Source: Auritidibacter sp. Marseille-P8566 (GTDB lineage Bacteria > Bacteroidota > Bacteroidia > Flavobacteriales > Flavobacteriaceae). From it: a stretch of DNA of 20,176 nt. Position 1 is the first letter of the stretch, and every line of letters begins with the position of its first letter. Shown in pieces: positions 1 to 8,099 of this stretch. The notes beneath the pieces are model-generated. The model worked only from the letters and a program-made list of their open reading frames with translations, was not told where the DNA came from and searched no databases. Location of the stretch: the NCBI GenBank assembly GCA_943325595.2, contig CALPQA020000005.1, positions 1 through 20,176 on the forward strand. The letters run 5' to 3'. The translations under genes and the position numbers were made by a program.

Positions 1-166
1 CTATAATAAAAAAAATAACAACTCCAATAGCACCAATCCTTTCTGTCAAGTTACTATAAAAATAATAGCCTGTATTCCTTGAATGAGCCATAATTACCGT
101 CACTATAGCAATGCATTTTGCTGTATTCATATACGAATTGACATCTAAATTTTCATTTTTATTCAT
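1..166 (-). CDS. Acyltransferase-3 family protein, N-terminal fragment
   Basis: This is the first 55 codons of a gene that runs off the left edge. The ATG is at 164-166, 9 bases past the stop of the upstream glycosyltransferase, so it is the next gene of the same operon. The translation begins MNKNENLDVNSYMNTAKCIA and goes on with a hydrophobic stretch, IVTVIMAHSR, then ERIGAIGVVIFF. An early helix ending in His-Ser, followed by a G-hydrophobic-GVxxFF segment, is typical of the membrane acyltransferase-3 family, which O-acylates sugars of surface polysaccharides. The catalytic-type His of that family would be the one in AHSR. In this locus it probably decorates the repeat unit. The family call rests on only 55 residues; another multi-spanning membrane protein cannot be fully excluded. 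Confidence 0.7.
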   Translation of the reverse strand, partial: MNKNENLDVNSYMNTAKCIAIVTVIMAHSRNTGYYFYSNLTERIGAIGVVIFFII

Positions 167-175
167 AGAAATTAA

Positions 176-1180
176 TTAACTTAATTTTAATCTTCTTTTA
201 ATTCCTTTGAAAATACTTGCAAAATCACCCAAAAAAACTCTGTAAAATATTGATTCTGAAAAACGATAAAACTGAACTAATGGATAACCATTCCCCATAA
301 TTCTATCTAACTTTTTTTTATATTCAACATCTTCTATAATATATTTTGGATGTTTTAAAGGAAATTCAAGTTCATAAGTTTTCATGAATAAAATATCCCT
401 TACTCCTTTAGGCAATTTATTAATAGAATCTAAAGCATGAGTACCATTAGCACCTATCCCAATATTTGAAATTAGATTTTTAGCAGGTATAATATTCAAT
501 TTTGAATTTAATAAAATTGTAGATCCCAAAATTGATTCGTAATGTGCTTTGCCTGAAAACTTATGTTCGGTACTTGTTTTTAATATTTTTTTAAAATCAC
601 TTTTCCCTATTGATTTTTCGAGTAAACCTAAAGCATGGGTATCGTCAAGCCAATCGTAATTTTCCTCCCACAAATCAACATTTCTTTTCCATGTAGCCCA
701 ACCCCATATGGAACCTGTTCTAGCAAATGTGTAGGAATAAGTAGAATTTTCAGTTATCCCCAAATGATTCATCCCACAAATGATCCCCATTCTATCATCA
801 TTCTTGTATTTTTCTAATAATTCTTTACAAAAAGGGAAAAAACTTTGTGATGGCACATCGTCATCCTCTAAAACTATACCATATTCTTCATTTTCAAACA
901 TCCATTTTTGAGAAATAAATTCAGAGGGATCGCATCCAAAATTTTTTTCTTGGTATTTATAAAAAACTTCACATTCCCAATCGATATCTTCTACAATCTT
1001 TCGGCATTTCAAAACATTATCAATGTCATCTTGCCTATTCTCTCTTGCTCCATCTTGATATAAATACAATTTTGATGGTCTTGCTACCTTTATTTGCTCA
1101 AATACCAAACTTAAAGGTTCTGGTCTTGCAAAAAAAATTAAAAGAACAGGGATGTCAATATTATATTTGATTTTATCCAT
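176..1180 (-). CDS. GT-A type glycosyltransferase (GT2-like)
   Basis: A 334-residue cytoplasmic sugar transferase that probably adds one residue to the polysaccharide repeat unit. The N-terminus is a nucleotide-sugar binding fold (PVLLIFFARPEPL at 11-23, then LYLYQDGAR near 38-46). An acidic cluster E105-D106-D107-D108 in GIVLEDDD fits the metal-binding DXD motif of GT-A enzymes. A WGWATW motif in the middle recurs in related Bacteroidota glycosyltransferases, often loosely annotated as hemolysin-activation-like or family 2. There is no membrane segment. The ATG at 1178-1180 lies 9 bases beyond the stop of the broken acetyltransferase gene, and the stop is 9 bases before the acyltransferase gene, as in an operon. 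Donor and acceptor sugars cannot be read from the sequence. Confidence 0.85.
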   Translation of the reverse strand: MDKIKYNIDIPVLLIFFARPEPLSLVFEQIKVARPSKLYLYQDGARENRQDDIDNVLKCRKIVEDIDWECEVFYKYQEKNFGCDPSEFISQKWMFENEEYGIVLEDDDVPSQSFFPFCKELLEKYKNDDRMGIICGMNHLGITENSTYSYTFARTGSIWGWATWKRNVDLWEENYDWLDDTHALGLLEKSIGKSDFKKILKTSTEHKFSGKAHYESILGSTILLNSKLNIIPAKNLISNIGIGANGTHALDSINKLPKGVRDILFMKTYELEFPLKHPKYIIEDVEYKKKLDRIMGNGYPLVQFYRFSESIFYRVFLGDFASIFKGIKRRLKLS

Positions 1181-1189
1181 AATTTTATA

Positions 1190-1731
1190 TTATATTCTAT
1201 ATTTATTTACCCTTGCTGGAATCCCAAAAGTTATTCCAAACTCATCAATTTCACTATTTACCATACTCATAGCCCCAATTACGGCTCCATTCTTAATATT
1301 TGAACCCTTAACAATGGTGCATCCAGCCGCTATCCAAACATCATTCCCAATAAAAACACCTTAATTGCTAAATTCAAGAGGTTGCTTGTTTATTAATACA
1401 TCTTTTTTTGTACCATGATTACTATCTATAATATAACATTGAGCTGCTATAGAAGAATTATTTCCAATTATTTTTTTTTAGAAAAAATAATTGTTCCTAC
1501 ACCTATATCAACATTATCTCCTATTATAATTTCACCATCTCCCCAAAAATAAACACCAGGGTAAATTGTAACATTTTTACCAATTATCACATTTGTTGCA
1601 TTAACATATACAATACCTAATACCTTTACATCTCTAGAATGATTAGTTACTTTACTTAAAAAAACATTTGTCCTATAATTAGAACTTATTTTATAGAAAA
1701 TTCTATCTATAAAATTCCACATACTAAACAT
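1190..1731 (-). pseudogene. Hexapeptide-repeat O-acetyltransferase, disrupted
   Basis: Two reading frames together encode a left-handed beta-helix acetyltransferase of the maltose/serine O-acetyltransferase type. The first frame runs from the ATG at 1729-1731 (or 1720-1722) through VIIGKNVTIYPG and IIIGDNVDIGVGTIIF, then stops at 1468-1470 just after a run of nine T (1471-1479, nine A on the coding strand). One added base there would restore frame into IIGNNSSIAAQCYIIDSNHG. The His of DSNHG matches the conserved catalytic His. The second frame is itself cut by an in-frame TAA at 1361-1363, directly before GVFIGNDVWIAAGC, and ends in FGIPARVNKYRI. Two independent lesions mean no full protein of about 180 residues is made. 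The 5' end overlaps the preceding glycosyltransferase by 8 bases. Its loss would change O-acetylation of the polysaccharide. Confidence 0.85.
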
Positions 1732-2866
1732 AAGCAAATAACCTATTTAATTCAAAAACAAAATTATCATTCAATTTTTTAATTATATTTTGAGTATTAA
1801 TATCAAGATTTGAATTTATTTCACAAATTGCTTTAGCTATATCTTCAGGGGAGTCATTTTCGTAATAAAAAACTGAATCTCCAATATTAGATACTCTAAC
1901 ACATTCAATATTACAACTAACAACCTTTAAACCTAAACTTAAATAAGTCAATATTTTGCTAGGAAAAGATGTATTTAAATAACTTCCATCCATCTTTTGA
2001 GTACTAAGTCCAATGTGACAAGACTGACAATATTTTATAAATTCCACTCCACTCTTTAATCCATCGAAATGAACTTTACATATAGATATTTTATTTATTT
2101 CTTCAATTCTATTCAATAATTTTTCCACTTCCCCAAATCCTATTATGTGTATTTCAAAGTTTTCAGGAAGAAATAAAGCAGTTTCAATTGCATTAAAAGC
2201 GCCCGCTTTATGGGAATCAATTATTCCAGCATATACCAAGTGAGTCATACCATCATTGGGAGGCATGGCTACAGTTTCAATAATTTCATAATTCCCATAG
2301 ATAAGAATATAAGGCTTTATTTTTCCTATTTTTTCTATCAGTAATTCTGTTGAAAGTAAAAAGGAATCCGCATTTTGAATAATTTTTTTTTCTAATGTAT
2401 CAAAATAGGGATGTAGTGAGGACACATCACTGTAAATTTCTTCAACTTCAAGAATTAGATTAAAATGTTTTATTTTTTTTGCCAAAAGTATAGGCAATGC
2501 TAGCCATGGAGAATGATATACTAGTACTTTTTCATTTTTTCTAACATTAATTATAAGCCAAAAAAACAACCATGTTAGGCTGAAAATTATTTTTAAATAA
2601 CCAACATATTTATTTGACGTTGTAAAACTTGGTGATAAAGTAAGCCTTTTAAAATTGTTGATTTTGGACTTCATCACTTTTTTATATTTTATAGAATTTG
2701 ATGCTTCAATAAACCAAGAAGGAGAAACCAAATGAACACTATATCCTGCCTCGTTTATCGAATCACAAATATAATTCATCTTGTTAACAGCAGACAAAGT
2801 TGATGCTCTTTTACAAATTGAATTAGGCAAATCATAGAAGCCAATATAAATTATTTCTTGTTGCAT
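1724..2866 (-). CDS. GT-B type glycosyltransferase (GT4-like)
   Basis: A 380-residue probable glycosyltransferase for repeat-unit assembly. The N-terminal half opens with IIYIGFYDLPNS and carries a hydrophobic stretch near residues 90-107 (IIFSLTWLFFWLIINV), which may lie against the membrane. The YHSPWLALPILLAKK segment resembles the acceptor-side half of GT4 enzymes. The C-terminal half has the donor-site pattern of GT-B proteins: LVYAGIIDSHKAG, then EIHIIGFGEVEKLL, then TSFPSKILTYLSLGLKVVSC, which stands where the E-x7-E region normally is but lacks the classical glutamate pair. The ATG is at 2864-2866, 5 bases past the EpsG-type gene, and its end overlaps the acetyltransferase pseudogene. 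The fold assignment is good; the linkage made is unknown. Confidence 0.78.
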   Translation of the reverse strand: MQQEIIYIGFYDLPNSICKRASTLSAVNKMNYICDSINEAGYSVHLVSPSWFIEASNSIKYKKVMKSKINNFKRLTLSPSFTTSNKYVGYLKIIFSLTWLFFWLIINVRKNEKVLVYHSPWLALPILLAKKIKHFNLILEVEEIYSDVSSLHPYFDTLEKKIIQNADSFLLSTELLIEKIGKIKPYILIYGNYEIIETVAMPPNDGMTHLVYAGIIDSHKAGAFNAIETALFLPENFEIHIIGFGEVEKLLNRIEEINKISICKVHFDGLKSGVEFIKYCQSCHIGLSTQKMDGSYLNTSFPSKILTYLSLGLKVVSCNIECVRVSNIGDSVFYYENDSPEDIAKAICEINSNLDINTQNIIKKLNDNFVFELNRLFAYV

Positions 2867-2871
2867 TGTTA

Positions 2872-3993
2872 TTATCTATCTAAATAATTTTTTCCCAATT
2901 GCATTTCTTCCCAAAAAAAACCATAACTTAAATCGCTATTTATATTTGCTTTTATAAATAGGGTAACTAGTAGTATTATTACAAACCTTGTTATATAAAT
3001 TCTAATTCTTAAAGATATTGCTTGAAATGAATAAATAATTTCCGGAACAAAAAGCAAAATAAAAATTGAAAAATATTGAACAACTCTCATACTAGATTCA
3101 TTTATCCAAGTTAAAGGAATAAAAAGTAATGCTATTGCAAAAGCAACATAATATTTAGATGTATTACTATTGTTACTAATAATTATTTTATATCTCCACA
3201 AAGCAACTATTGAAATTAACGCAAACATAACAGTAAAAGTGTAAGAACCCGCAGTCTCAGTTTGTTCATATTCATCATATCCACCAGCCAGTTTTATAAA
3301 ATCACTAATATTATCTTTGTTAAACATAAAAAATGGAAATAAAATCAATACACCTCTATACAGATATTTTGTGTTTTTTATTTGTGAAATGAAATAAAAA
3401 GGAATAAAAATAAGAACTGATCTATGGATAGTTGATGCCAGTAAAATAGAAATTATGAATAATAGAAATTTTTTCCTTTTAATTAATTCAAAACTAAACA
3501 AAGCTACTGCGGTTGCAATAGTTTGTCTGTGTCCTGTAATTGAAAAAAAACTATAGAATAATACGGAATAAATGATAAAGGACATTATTACATCACTCAA
3601 TCTTGTTGTATTTCGATATATAAAATTGCCTAATGCAGAAAAAAAAAGAATGGCAATAATAAATAGGTATATTTGATATTCACCTGTTATTATTTGTATC
3701 AATTTTTGAAATACCAAATAACCTGGATCTTTACCTAAGCCAATTTGATAATAATCTTTTACATCCTCAATAATATTTTGCCATGATGTCAGTTTAATAT
3801 CTTCAAACCATTGAAAATAGGCGAAAGTATCTGATCCAACAGCTACATTCCGCAGCCCAGATTGAAGTATCAAAATAAAACATATTATTTTAATATATTG
3901 TTTTCTATTATAGTCGCTATCATAATTTAACTTCTTTGAATAATAATTGCCAAAGGAGAGAATTAATAATATAACGATTAAATTTACTATCAT
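2872..3993 (-). CDS. EpsG/Wzy-type polysaccharide polymerase candidate
   Basis: A 373-residue polytopic inner-membrane protein with roughly ten hydrophobic segments over its whole length. The EpsG-family signature follows the second segment: L47-R48, then G53, D55 and Y59 within LRNVAVGSDTFAYF. A second conserved spot is GHRQTIATA (R156, Q157). EpsG and Wzy proteins polymerise lipid-linked repeat units at the periplasmic face, and this is the only polymerase-like gene seen here, so it is the best candidate for that step. Its ATG overlaps the upstream glycosyltransferase stop by 4 bases (ATGA at 3990-3993), which implies translational coupling. The sequence is very AT-rich, as polymerase genes often are in strain-variable parts of such loci. 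Confidence 0.85.
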   Translation of the reverse strand: MIVNLIVILLILSFGNYYSKKLNYDSDYNRKQYIKIICFILILQSGLRNVAVGSDTFAYFQWFEDIKLTSWQNIIEDVKDYYQIGLGKDPGYLVFQKLIQIITGEYQIYLFIIAILFFSALGNFIYRNTTRLSDVIMSFIIYSVLFYSFFSITGHRQTIATAVALFSFELIKRKKFLLFIISILLASTIHRSVLIFIPFYFISQIKNTKYLYRGVLILFPFFMFNKDNISDFIKLAGGYDEYEQTETAGSYTFTVMFALISIVALWRYKIIISNNSNTSKYYVAFAIALLFIPLTWINESSMRVVQYFSIFILLFVPEIIYSFQAISLRIRIYITRFVIILLVTLFIKANINSDLSYGFFWEEMQLGKNYLDR

Positions 3994-5201
3994 TTTTTTA
4001 GAATATTTTTATATGTTTCAATAGTCTTATTGATATTCATTTCAAAATCAAAATTTTCAATAACCCGATTCCTACAATTTTTTGAATAATAAGCTTTAGT
4101 ATTTTGTTTTATCTTATTTATTGCTTCTAATACTTGAGAAATATTTCTTTTTTCAACTACATAACCACAATTAACTCCTATAGTTTCTGGACAAGCAGTA
4201 GAGTCATAAACAATTGCTGGTGTGCCACAACTCAATGCTTCTGCTATAACTTTTCCAAAAGTATCTTCAGTAGATAAATGAACGTATACATCTGAAAAAG
4301 AATATGCCTTAGCCAGTTCATTTTTCTCATGAAGGTAAGAAATATGTTTAATATTCTTTGGTATTAATTCAGGCGAACCAACCTTGCCAATCATTATGAG
4401 TTGTATACTACTAGGAAGTAAAGCCGCTAATTTCAATACATCTTGCCATTTTATATCTAATTTATTCCAGCTACCACTAACTAATATAACAGAAAATTTA
4501 TTAACATCTAAACCGTATTTATTAGAAAAGCCTATATCCTGAGAATCTTTAAAATAATTATGGTCACACCAATTATAAATTGGAATAATTGGACATTTAT
4601 TAAAAAAAGATTTTTTTACTTCATTTGCTAACCAGTTTGAAACAGGAATAATAGTTAAGTTTTGAAGAGCTGAAAACCATTTTTTTTTATCCTTAAACAT
4701 GACTTCCGACTGATCAAAAAAAATACTAGGTGGATATTTTTGTACCTGTGGACAATTATTACATTCCGTTTCCCATTTATTACAAGCCACATCGGTATAA
4801 TGGGCACATTTACCAGTGAAAGCCCAACAATCATGTAATGTCCAAACAATAGGTTTTTGGACTTTTATAAGGTATTCAAATAATATTTCTAAATTCAAAT
4901 AATTACCGTGAAGGTTATGAAGATGGATTACATCTGGATTATAATCCATTATAAAATCCACCAATTTTTCAGTTCCATTTTTAGTAAAATACCCTTGTTT
5001 ACCAGTAACCCTTGAACCAACATTATGCAAGTGATTTTCTATTACCGTGCCAATTTTAAAACTTTTAGGATAAGTTGTTGAACCTTGTCCATAAGCAATA
5101 AAACATTCATGTCCCTGCTTTTCTAAAACAGTAGCGATATCAACACAAATTGAACCCGTGCTTCCATATCCACTAACAGTATTAATTTGAAGAACTTTCA
5201 T
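3990..5201 (-). CDS. GT4 family glycosyltransferase (WcaC-like)
   Basis: A 403-residue GT-B glycosyltransferase. It opens with MKVLQINTVSGYGSTGSI, a typical GT4 start with a glycine-rich turn. It then shows DVIHLHNLHGNYLN near 90-103 and WTLHDCWAFTGKC at 120-132. A cysteine cluster follows (C125, C132, C140, C147, C150, ending ECNNCP), which is characteristic of the colanic-acid WcaC-like branch and may bind a metal. The C-terminal domain has VILVSGSWNKLDIKWQDV and the donor motif EDTFGKVIAEALSCGTP at 312-327, where the usual first glutamate of E-x7-E is D313 and the second is E321. It is the first glycosyltransferase after the UDP-L-FucNAc genes, 10 bases from CapG, so it could transfer that sugar, but this is only inferred from position. 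Confidence 0.9.
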   Translation of the reverse strand: MKVLQINTVSGYGSTGSICVDIATVLEKQGHECFIAYGQGSTTYPKSFKIGTVIENHLHNVGSRVTGKQGYFTKNGTEKLVDFIMDYNPDVIHLHNLHGNYLNLEILFEYLIKVQKPIVWTLHDCWAFTGKCAHYTDVACNKWETECNNCPQVQKYPPSIFFDQSEVMFKDKKKWFSALQNLTIIPVSNWLANEVKKSFFNKCPIIPIYNWCDHNYFKDSQDIGFSNKYGLDVNKFSVILVSGSWNKLDIKWQDVLKLAALLPSSIQLIMIGKVGSPELIPKNIKHISYLHEKNELAKAYSFSDVYVHLSTEDTFGKVIAEALSCGTPAIVYDSTACPETIGVNCGYVVEKRNISQVLEAINKIKQNTKAYYSKNCRNRVIENFDFEMNINKTIETYKNILKK

Positions 5202-5211
5202 AGTATTTTAA

Positions 5212-6351
5212 TTATTCTTTATTCCAAACTACCCTATTAACATAATCCGTATAGCTCAAAATGATTCTAACCATTTTCTCGGAAACATTAGGCATTGAAT
5301 AATCTGCTACGGATCTGAAATTACGTTCAGCACCTCTTTTTTGGGTTTGCAATTGCGTTAACCCTTGCATAATTCGCTCAGGATTTAAACCAACCATCAT
5401 TACCGATGCTTCTTCCATTGCTTCTGGACGTTCGTGAGCCTCACGAATATTTAGCGCCGGAAAATTTAAAGTAGAAGATTCCTCAGAAATGGTTCCGCTA
5501 TCAGATAAAACTGCATAAGAACGCATTTGCAAAGCATTGTAGTCATTAAACCCTAAAGGTTTTAAAAACTGTACATTTTTGTGCATTTCAATGCTTTTTG
5601 CATCTATCATATTACGTGTTCTAGGATGTGTACTCACTATTATTGGAAAATCATATTTCTCTGCAATAATATTTAAACTCTCCATCAGTCCCCGAAAATT
5701 CTTATCGTTATTAATATTCTCCTCTCTGTGAGCTGATACTACAAAAAACTTATGTTCTTCCAAATGCAATCGTTTCAAAATATCCGACGATTCAATTAAT
5801 GGTAAATAATGATTTAAGACCTCAAACATAGGGGAACCTGTTTTGATAATCCTATCGGCTGATAAACCTTCTCTTAACAAATATTCTCTTGCTATATCAC
5901 TGTATGTTAAATTAATATCTGAAACATGATCGACAATTTTGCGATTAGTTTCTTCAGGAACACGTTGGTCAAAACATCGATTTCCTGCTTCCATATGAAA
6001 TATGGGAATATGTCGTTTTTTGGCTGGTATAGCGCACAAACAACTATTAGTATCACCTAAAACTAAAAATGCATCTGGTTTTTCAGACGCTAGTAAAGGA
6101 TCAATTTTTATTAAAATTTGGCCAACAGTTTCAGTAGCTGTCGCACCTGCAGCATTTAGAAAAAAATCAGGTTTACGTATTTGTAAATCATCAAAAAATA
6201 TCTGATTCAACTCATAATCATAATTTTGACCTGTATGAACAATAATATGCTCTATAGCTTCGGACGCATCCAATGCCGCCATCACTCTTGATAATCTTAT
6301 GATTTCAGGACGTGTACCCACTACGGTCATTACTTTTAATTGTGCTTTCAT
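5212..6351 (-). CDS. capG: UDP-N-acetyl-L-talosamine 2-epimerase (CapG/FnlC, WecB family)
   Basis: A 379-residue non-hydrolysing UDP-HexNAc 2-epimerase, the last enzyme of UDP-N-acetyl-L-fucosamine synthesis. Family motifs appear in order: VVGTRPEIIR (10-19), HTGQNYDYEL, LVLGDTNSCL, FHMEAGNRCFDQRVPEETNR, VVSAHREENI, SDSGTISEESS, and near the C-terminus REAHERPEAME. That last motif and the length match the CapG/FnlC branch better than WecB itself. The neighbouring CapF and CapE genes strongly support this, since the three enzymes act in series. ATG at 6349-6351, 10 bases beyond the CapF stop, so co-transcribed. If the neighbours were absent, a plain UDP-GlcNAc to UDP-ManNAc epimerase would be the alternative. 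Confidence 0.92.
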   Translation of the reverse strand: MKAQLKVMTVVGTRPEIIRLSRVMAALDASEAIEHIIVHTGQNYDYELNQIFFDDLQIRKPDFFLNAAGATATETVGQILIKIDPLLASEKPDAFLVLGDTNSCLCAIPAKKRHIPIFHMEAGNRCFDQRVPEETNRKIVDHVSDINLTYSDIAREYLLREGLSADRIIKTGSPMFEVLNHYLPLIESSDILKRLHLEEHKFFVVSAHREENINNDKNFRGLMESLNIIAEKYDFPIIVSTHPRTRNMIDAKSIEMHKNVQFLKPLGFNDYNALQMRSYAVLSDSGTISEESSTLNFPALNIREAHERPEAMEEASVMMVGLNPERIMQGLTQLQTQKRGAERNFRSVADYSMPNVSEKMVRIILSYTDYVNRVVWNKE

Positions 6352-6361
6352 TTCTAATTGA

Positions 6362-7480
6362 TTATACGTTTTCTAAATAAGTATCTGGATCGTTCGGGTC
6401 ATAAAATTCATTTATCCAAAAATTGGTATATAACACTTCATCTCCTATGTTTTTAATATTATGAGTAAACCAGATAGGCATATCTACATAAGCGGGTTCA
6501 TTTCCGTCCAAATAAAAGTCTAATACCTCATCTGTACCAATTCGTCTCAATTGAATCAAGGCTTTTCCTTTTATTACTGCAAAACGCTCTATTTTTCGAG
6601 TATGGTAATGGTTTCCTCTCGTAATTCCTGGAACTGTTGTAGAAAAAGATACTTGACCACCAACTCCTAGTCGGATTACTTCAACAAATGAACCTCTGGG
6701 ATCCGTGTGTTGGGTATATTTAACTGGGAAGTGGTTTTTTATATCCATGTAACAACGAAAAGTGTTGAACAGATTCAATTCAAATGTGCTATCAATAAAT
6801 GGTATTTCACCTTTTTCTTGGTATTCTGATTTATATTTTTCTAATAAGGTTAGAATTATAGAAACTTTAGATTCTGAAGTGGGAGAAACCAAAACTTCAT
6901 TATTATTTTCTCCGCTTCGAATTTCTTTCAAAATTTCCGCCACCAATTCTCCAACATATATCAGTTTCATTTCCCCATCCACTTCAATTTTTGGGACTTC
7001 ATTATGGGATAATTTGTGACAAAAAGTAGCCACTACAGAATTATAGTTAGGATGCCCAAAGGGACCAAAAACATTAGGTATTATCATTCCTGTGAATTTT
7101 CCACCTGCTTTTTTTGCCCAATTTATCATTAATTCACGACCTAGTTTTTTTGATTTCCCATATAGGTTATCTTTTTCTTCTTGGGTAGAAGAAGAAAATA
7201 AAATATGAGGCTTGCAATTTGTATGAGTAAGAGATTGAATTAGTTTTTCAACCAGTCCAATATTAGTGTCATAAATCACTTGAGGGTCGTTATGACGATT
7301 CATAGCCGCTAAATGAACAATCACATCACATTGGGAAACAAAATCATTTAACTGAACTTCATCTTCAAAATATTCTTTACGAAAATCAATTCTTTGAAAT
7401 TCTTCGGGGAACAACCCAAAAGTATTATACAAATGCGTCCCTATAAATCCTGCCTGACCTGTTATTCCTACTTTTAACAT
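6362..7480 (-). CDS. capF: CapF/FnlB bifunctional epimerase-reductase for UDP-L-FucNAc
   Basis: A 372-residue two-domain enzyme that works between CapE and CapG. The N-terminal domain (about 1-245) is an NADPH-dependent SDR with G8-Q-A-G11-F-I-G14 and the Y107-x3-K111 pair in NLYGKSK. The C-terminal domain (about 250-372) is a cupin. Its putative metal ligands are H291 and H293 (GNHYHT), E298 and H340 (WFTHNI), and it begins YTQHTDPRGSF. In characterised CapF proteins the cupin epimerises C3 and the SDR domain reduces the 4-keto group. The length equals that of known CapF proteins and all the motifs are intact. A 104-base gap with a short heptameric repeat separates it from the upstream WxcM-like gene. 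Confidence 0.95.
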   Translation of the reverse strand: MLKVGITGQAGFIGTHLYNTFGLFPEEFQRIDFRKEYFEDEVQLNDFVSQCDVIVHLAAMNRHNDPQVIYDTNIGLVEKLIQSLTHTNCKPHILFSSSTQEEKDNLYGKSKKLGRELMINWAKKAGGKFTGMIIPNVFGPFGHPNYNSVVATFCHKLSHNEVPKIEVDGEMKLIYVGELVAEILKEIRSGENNNEVLVSPTSESKVSIILTLLEKYKSEYQEKGEIPFIDSTFELNLFNTFRCYMDIKNHFPVKYTQHTDPRGSFVEVIRLGVGGQVSFSTTVPGITRGNHYHTRKIERFAVIKGKALIQLRRIGTDEVLDFYLDGNEPAYVDMPIWFTHNIKNIGDEVLYTNFWINEFYDPNDPDTYLENV

Positions 7481-7496
7481 TTTTTATTTGTTTTTG

Positions 7497-7526
7497 GCTG
7501 TAGCTTTAGGCTGTAAGCTGTAAGCT
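7497..7526. repeat. GCTGTAA heptamer tandem repeat in gap
   Basis: Between the WxcM-like and capF genes the unit GCTGTAA occurs twice in tandem (7510-7523) and is followed by GCT. A related GCTGTAG lies just before, at 7497-7503. A looser pair TGCTGAA/TGCTATT is at 7577-7590. A 7-base unit cannot keep a reading frame, which fits non-coding DNA. The function is unknown; similar 7-base periodicity is seen in other gaps of this window. Confidence 0.6.
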
Positions 7527-7584
7527 ATTTTTTTAAACTTCTATCTTTTAAATAATATTTTCAATTAATACTAATTGCTGAATG

Positions 7585-8001
7585 CTATTTTAAAAAATAA
7601 TTTTCATCAAATCTATATTCATCCTGAATTTCTCCCAAAAAATAATTCGCCATTACCAATAATTTTGAATTTTCTTCAAGTGATTGTATACTGCTTGCGT
7701 AACCTTGTGGAATATGCAGTACGTCTTGTTTACTGTCATTGATAACAAATGTCAAAATTTCTAAGTCATTAGAAGGACACATCCAATTGTCAATTGCTAT
7801 CAATTGAATTTTAAATGATCCTTTCACTGCTGTGAACCAACGCTGCTCAATCTTGTGACCTTGCCATCCCCTTACAAAGTTTGTAGTCCGGTTCTCGATT
7901 ACGTAAATTCTCTTTATAGCAGAGGCATCAAAATTATTGTTGAAGAATAAAGTTCCTCTTAAATCGGTATGACTGTTTCCCTCTGTTATTTTTGGTTTCA
8001 T
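7585..8001 (-). CDS. WxcM-like cupin sugar isomerase/epimerase
   Basis: A 138-residue single-domain cupin resembling WxcM/FdtA-like and RmlC-like proteins, which isomerise or epimerise keto-nucleotide sugars. Visible signatures are HTDLRGTLFF near the start, IKRIYVIENRTTNFVRGWQGH, QRWFTAVKGSFKIQLI and VLHIPQGYASSIQSL. The VRGWQGH histidine stands where the FdtA-type active-site histidine would be, and the final IPxGYA strand is typical. It sits between CapE and CapF, so the probable substrate is a UDP-4-keto-6-deoxy-HexNAc intermediate, or it serves a side branch. CapF already has its own C3-epimerase cupin, so this protein is not needed for UDP-L-FucNAc as the pathway is known. Start ATG is at 7999-8001. 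Confidence 0.8.
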   Translation of the reverse strand: MKPKITEGNSHTDLRGTLFFNNNFDASAIKRIYVIENRTTNFVRGWQGHKIEQRWFTAVKGSFKIQLIAIDNWMCPSNDLEILTFVINDSKQDVLHIPQGYASSIQSLEENSKLLVMANYFLGEIQDEYRFDENYFLK

Positions 8002-8063
8002 TATTTTTGTAATTGATAATTATTGAAAGTTTATAGTACATGACTATTAACTAATTGCTTTTT

Positions 8064-8077
8064 GCTAATCGCTAATA
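8064..8077. repeat. GCTAATC/GCTAATA heptamer pair in gap
   Basis: In the 98-base gap between capE and the WxcM-like gene, GCTAATC and GCTAATA lie in tandem, preceded by the looser CTAATTGCTTTTT. It has the same 7-base period as the repeats in other gaps but a different sequence. Two units alone would be weak; the recurrence across gaps is what makes it notable. Confidence 0.45.
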
Positions 8078-8099
8078 GTTGATAACTTCCCACAAGTAA

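Noticed and set aside
1471..1479. Nine-T run as a phase-variation switch for the acetyltransferase
   Set aside because: A slip would restore the frame only up to the TAA at 1361-1363, so the gene would still be off; decay is the simpler reading.
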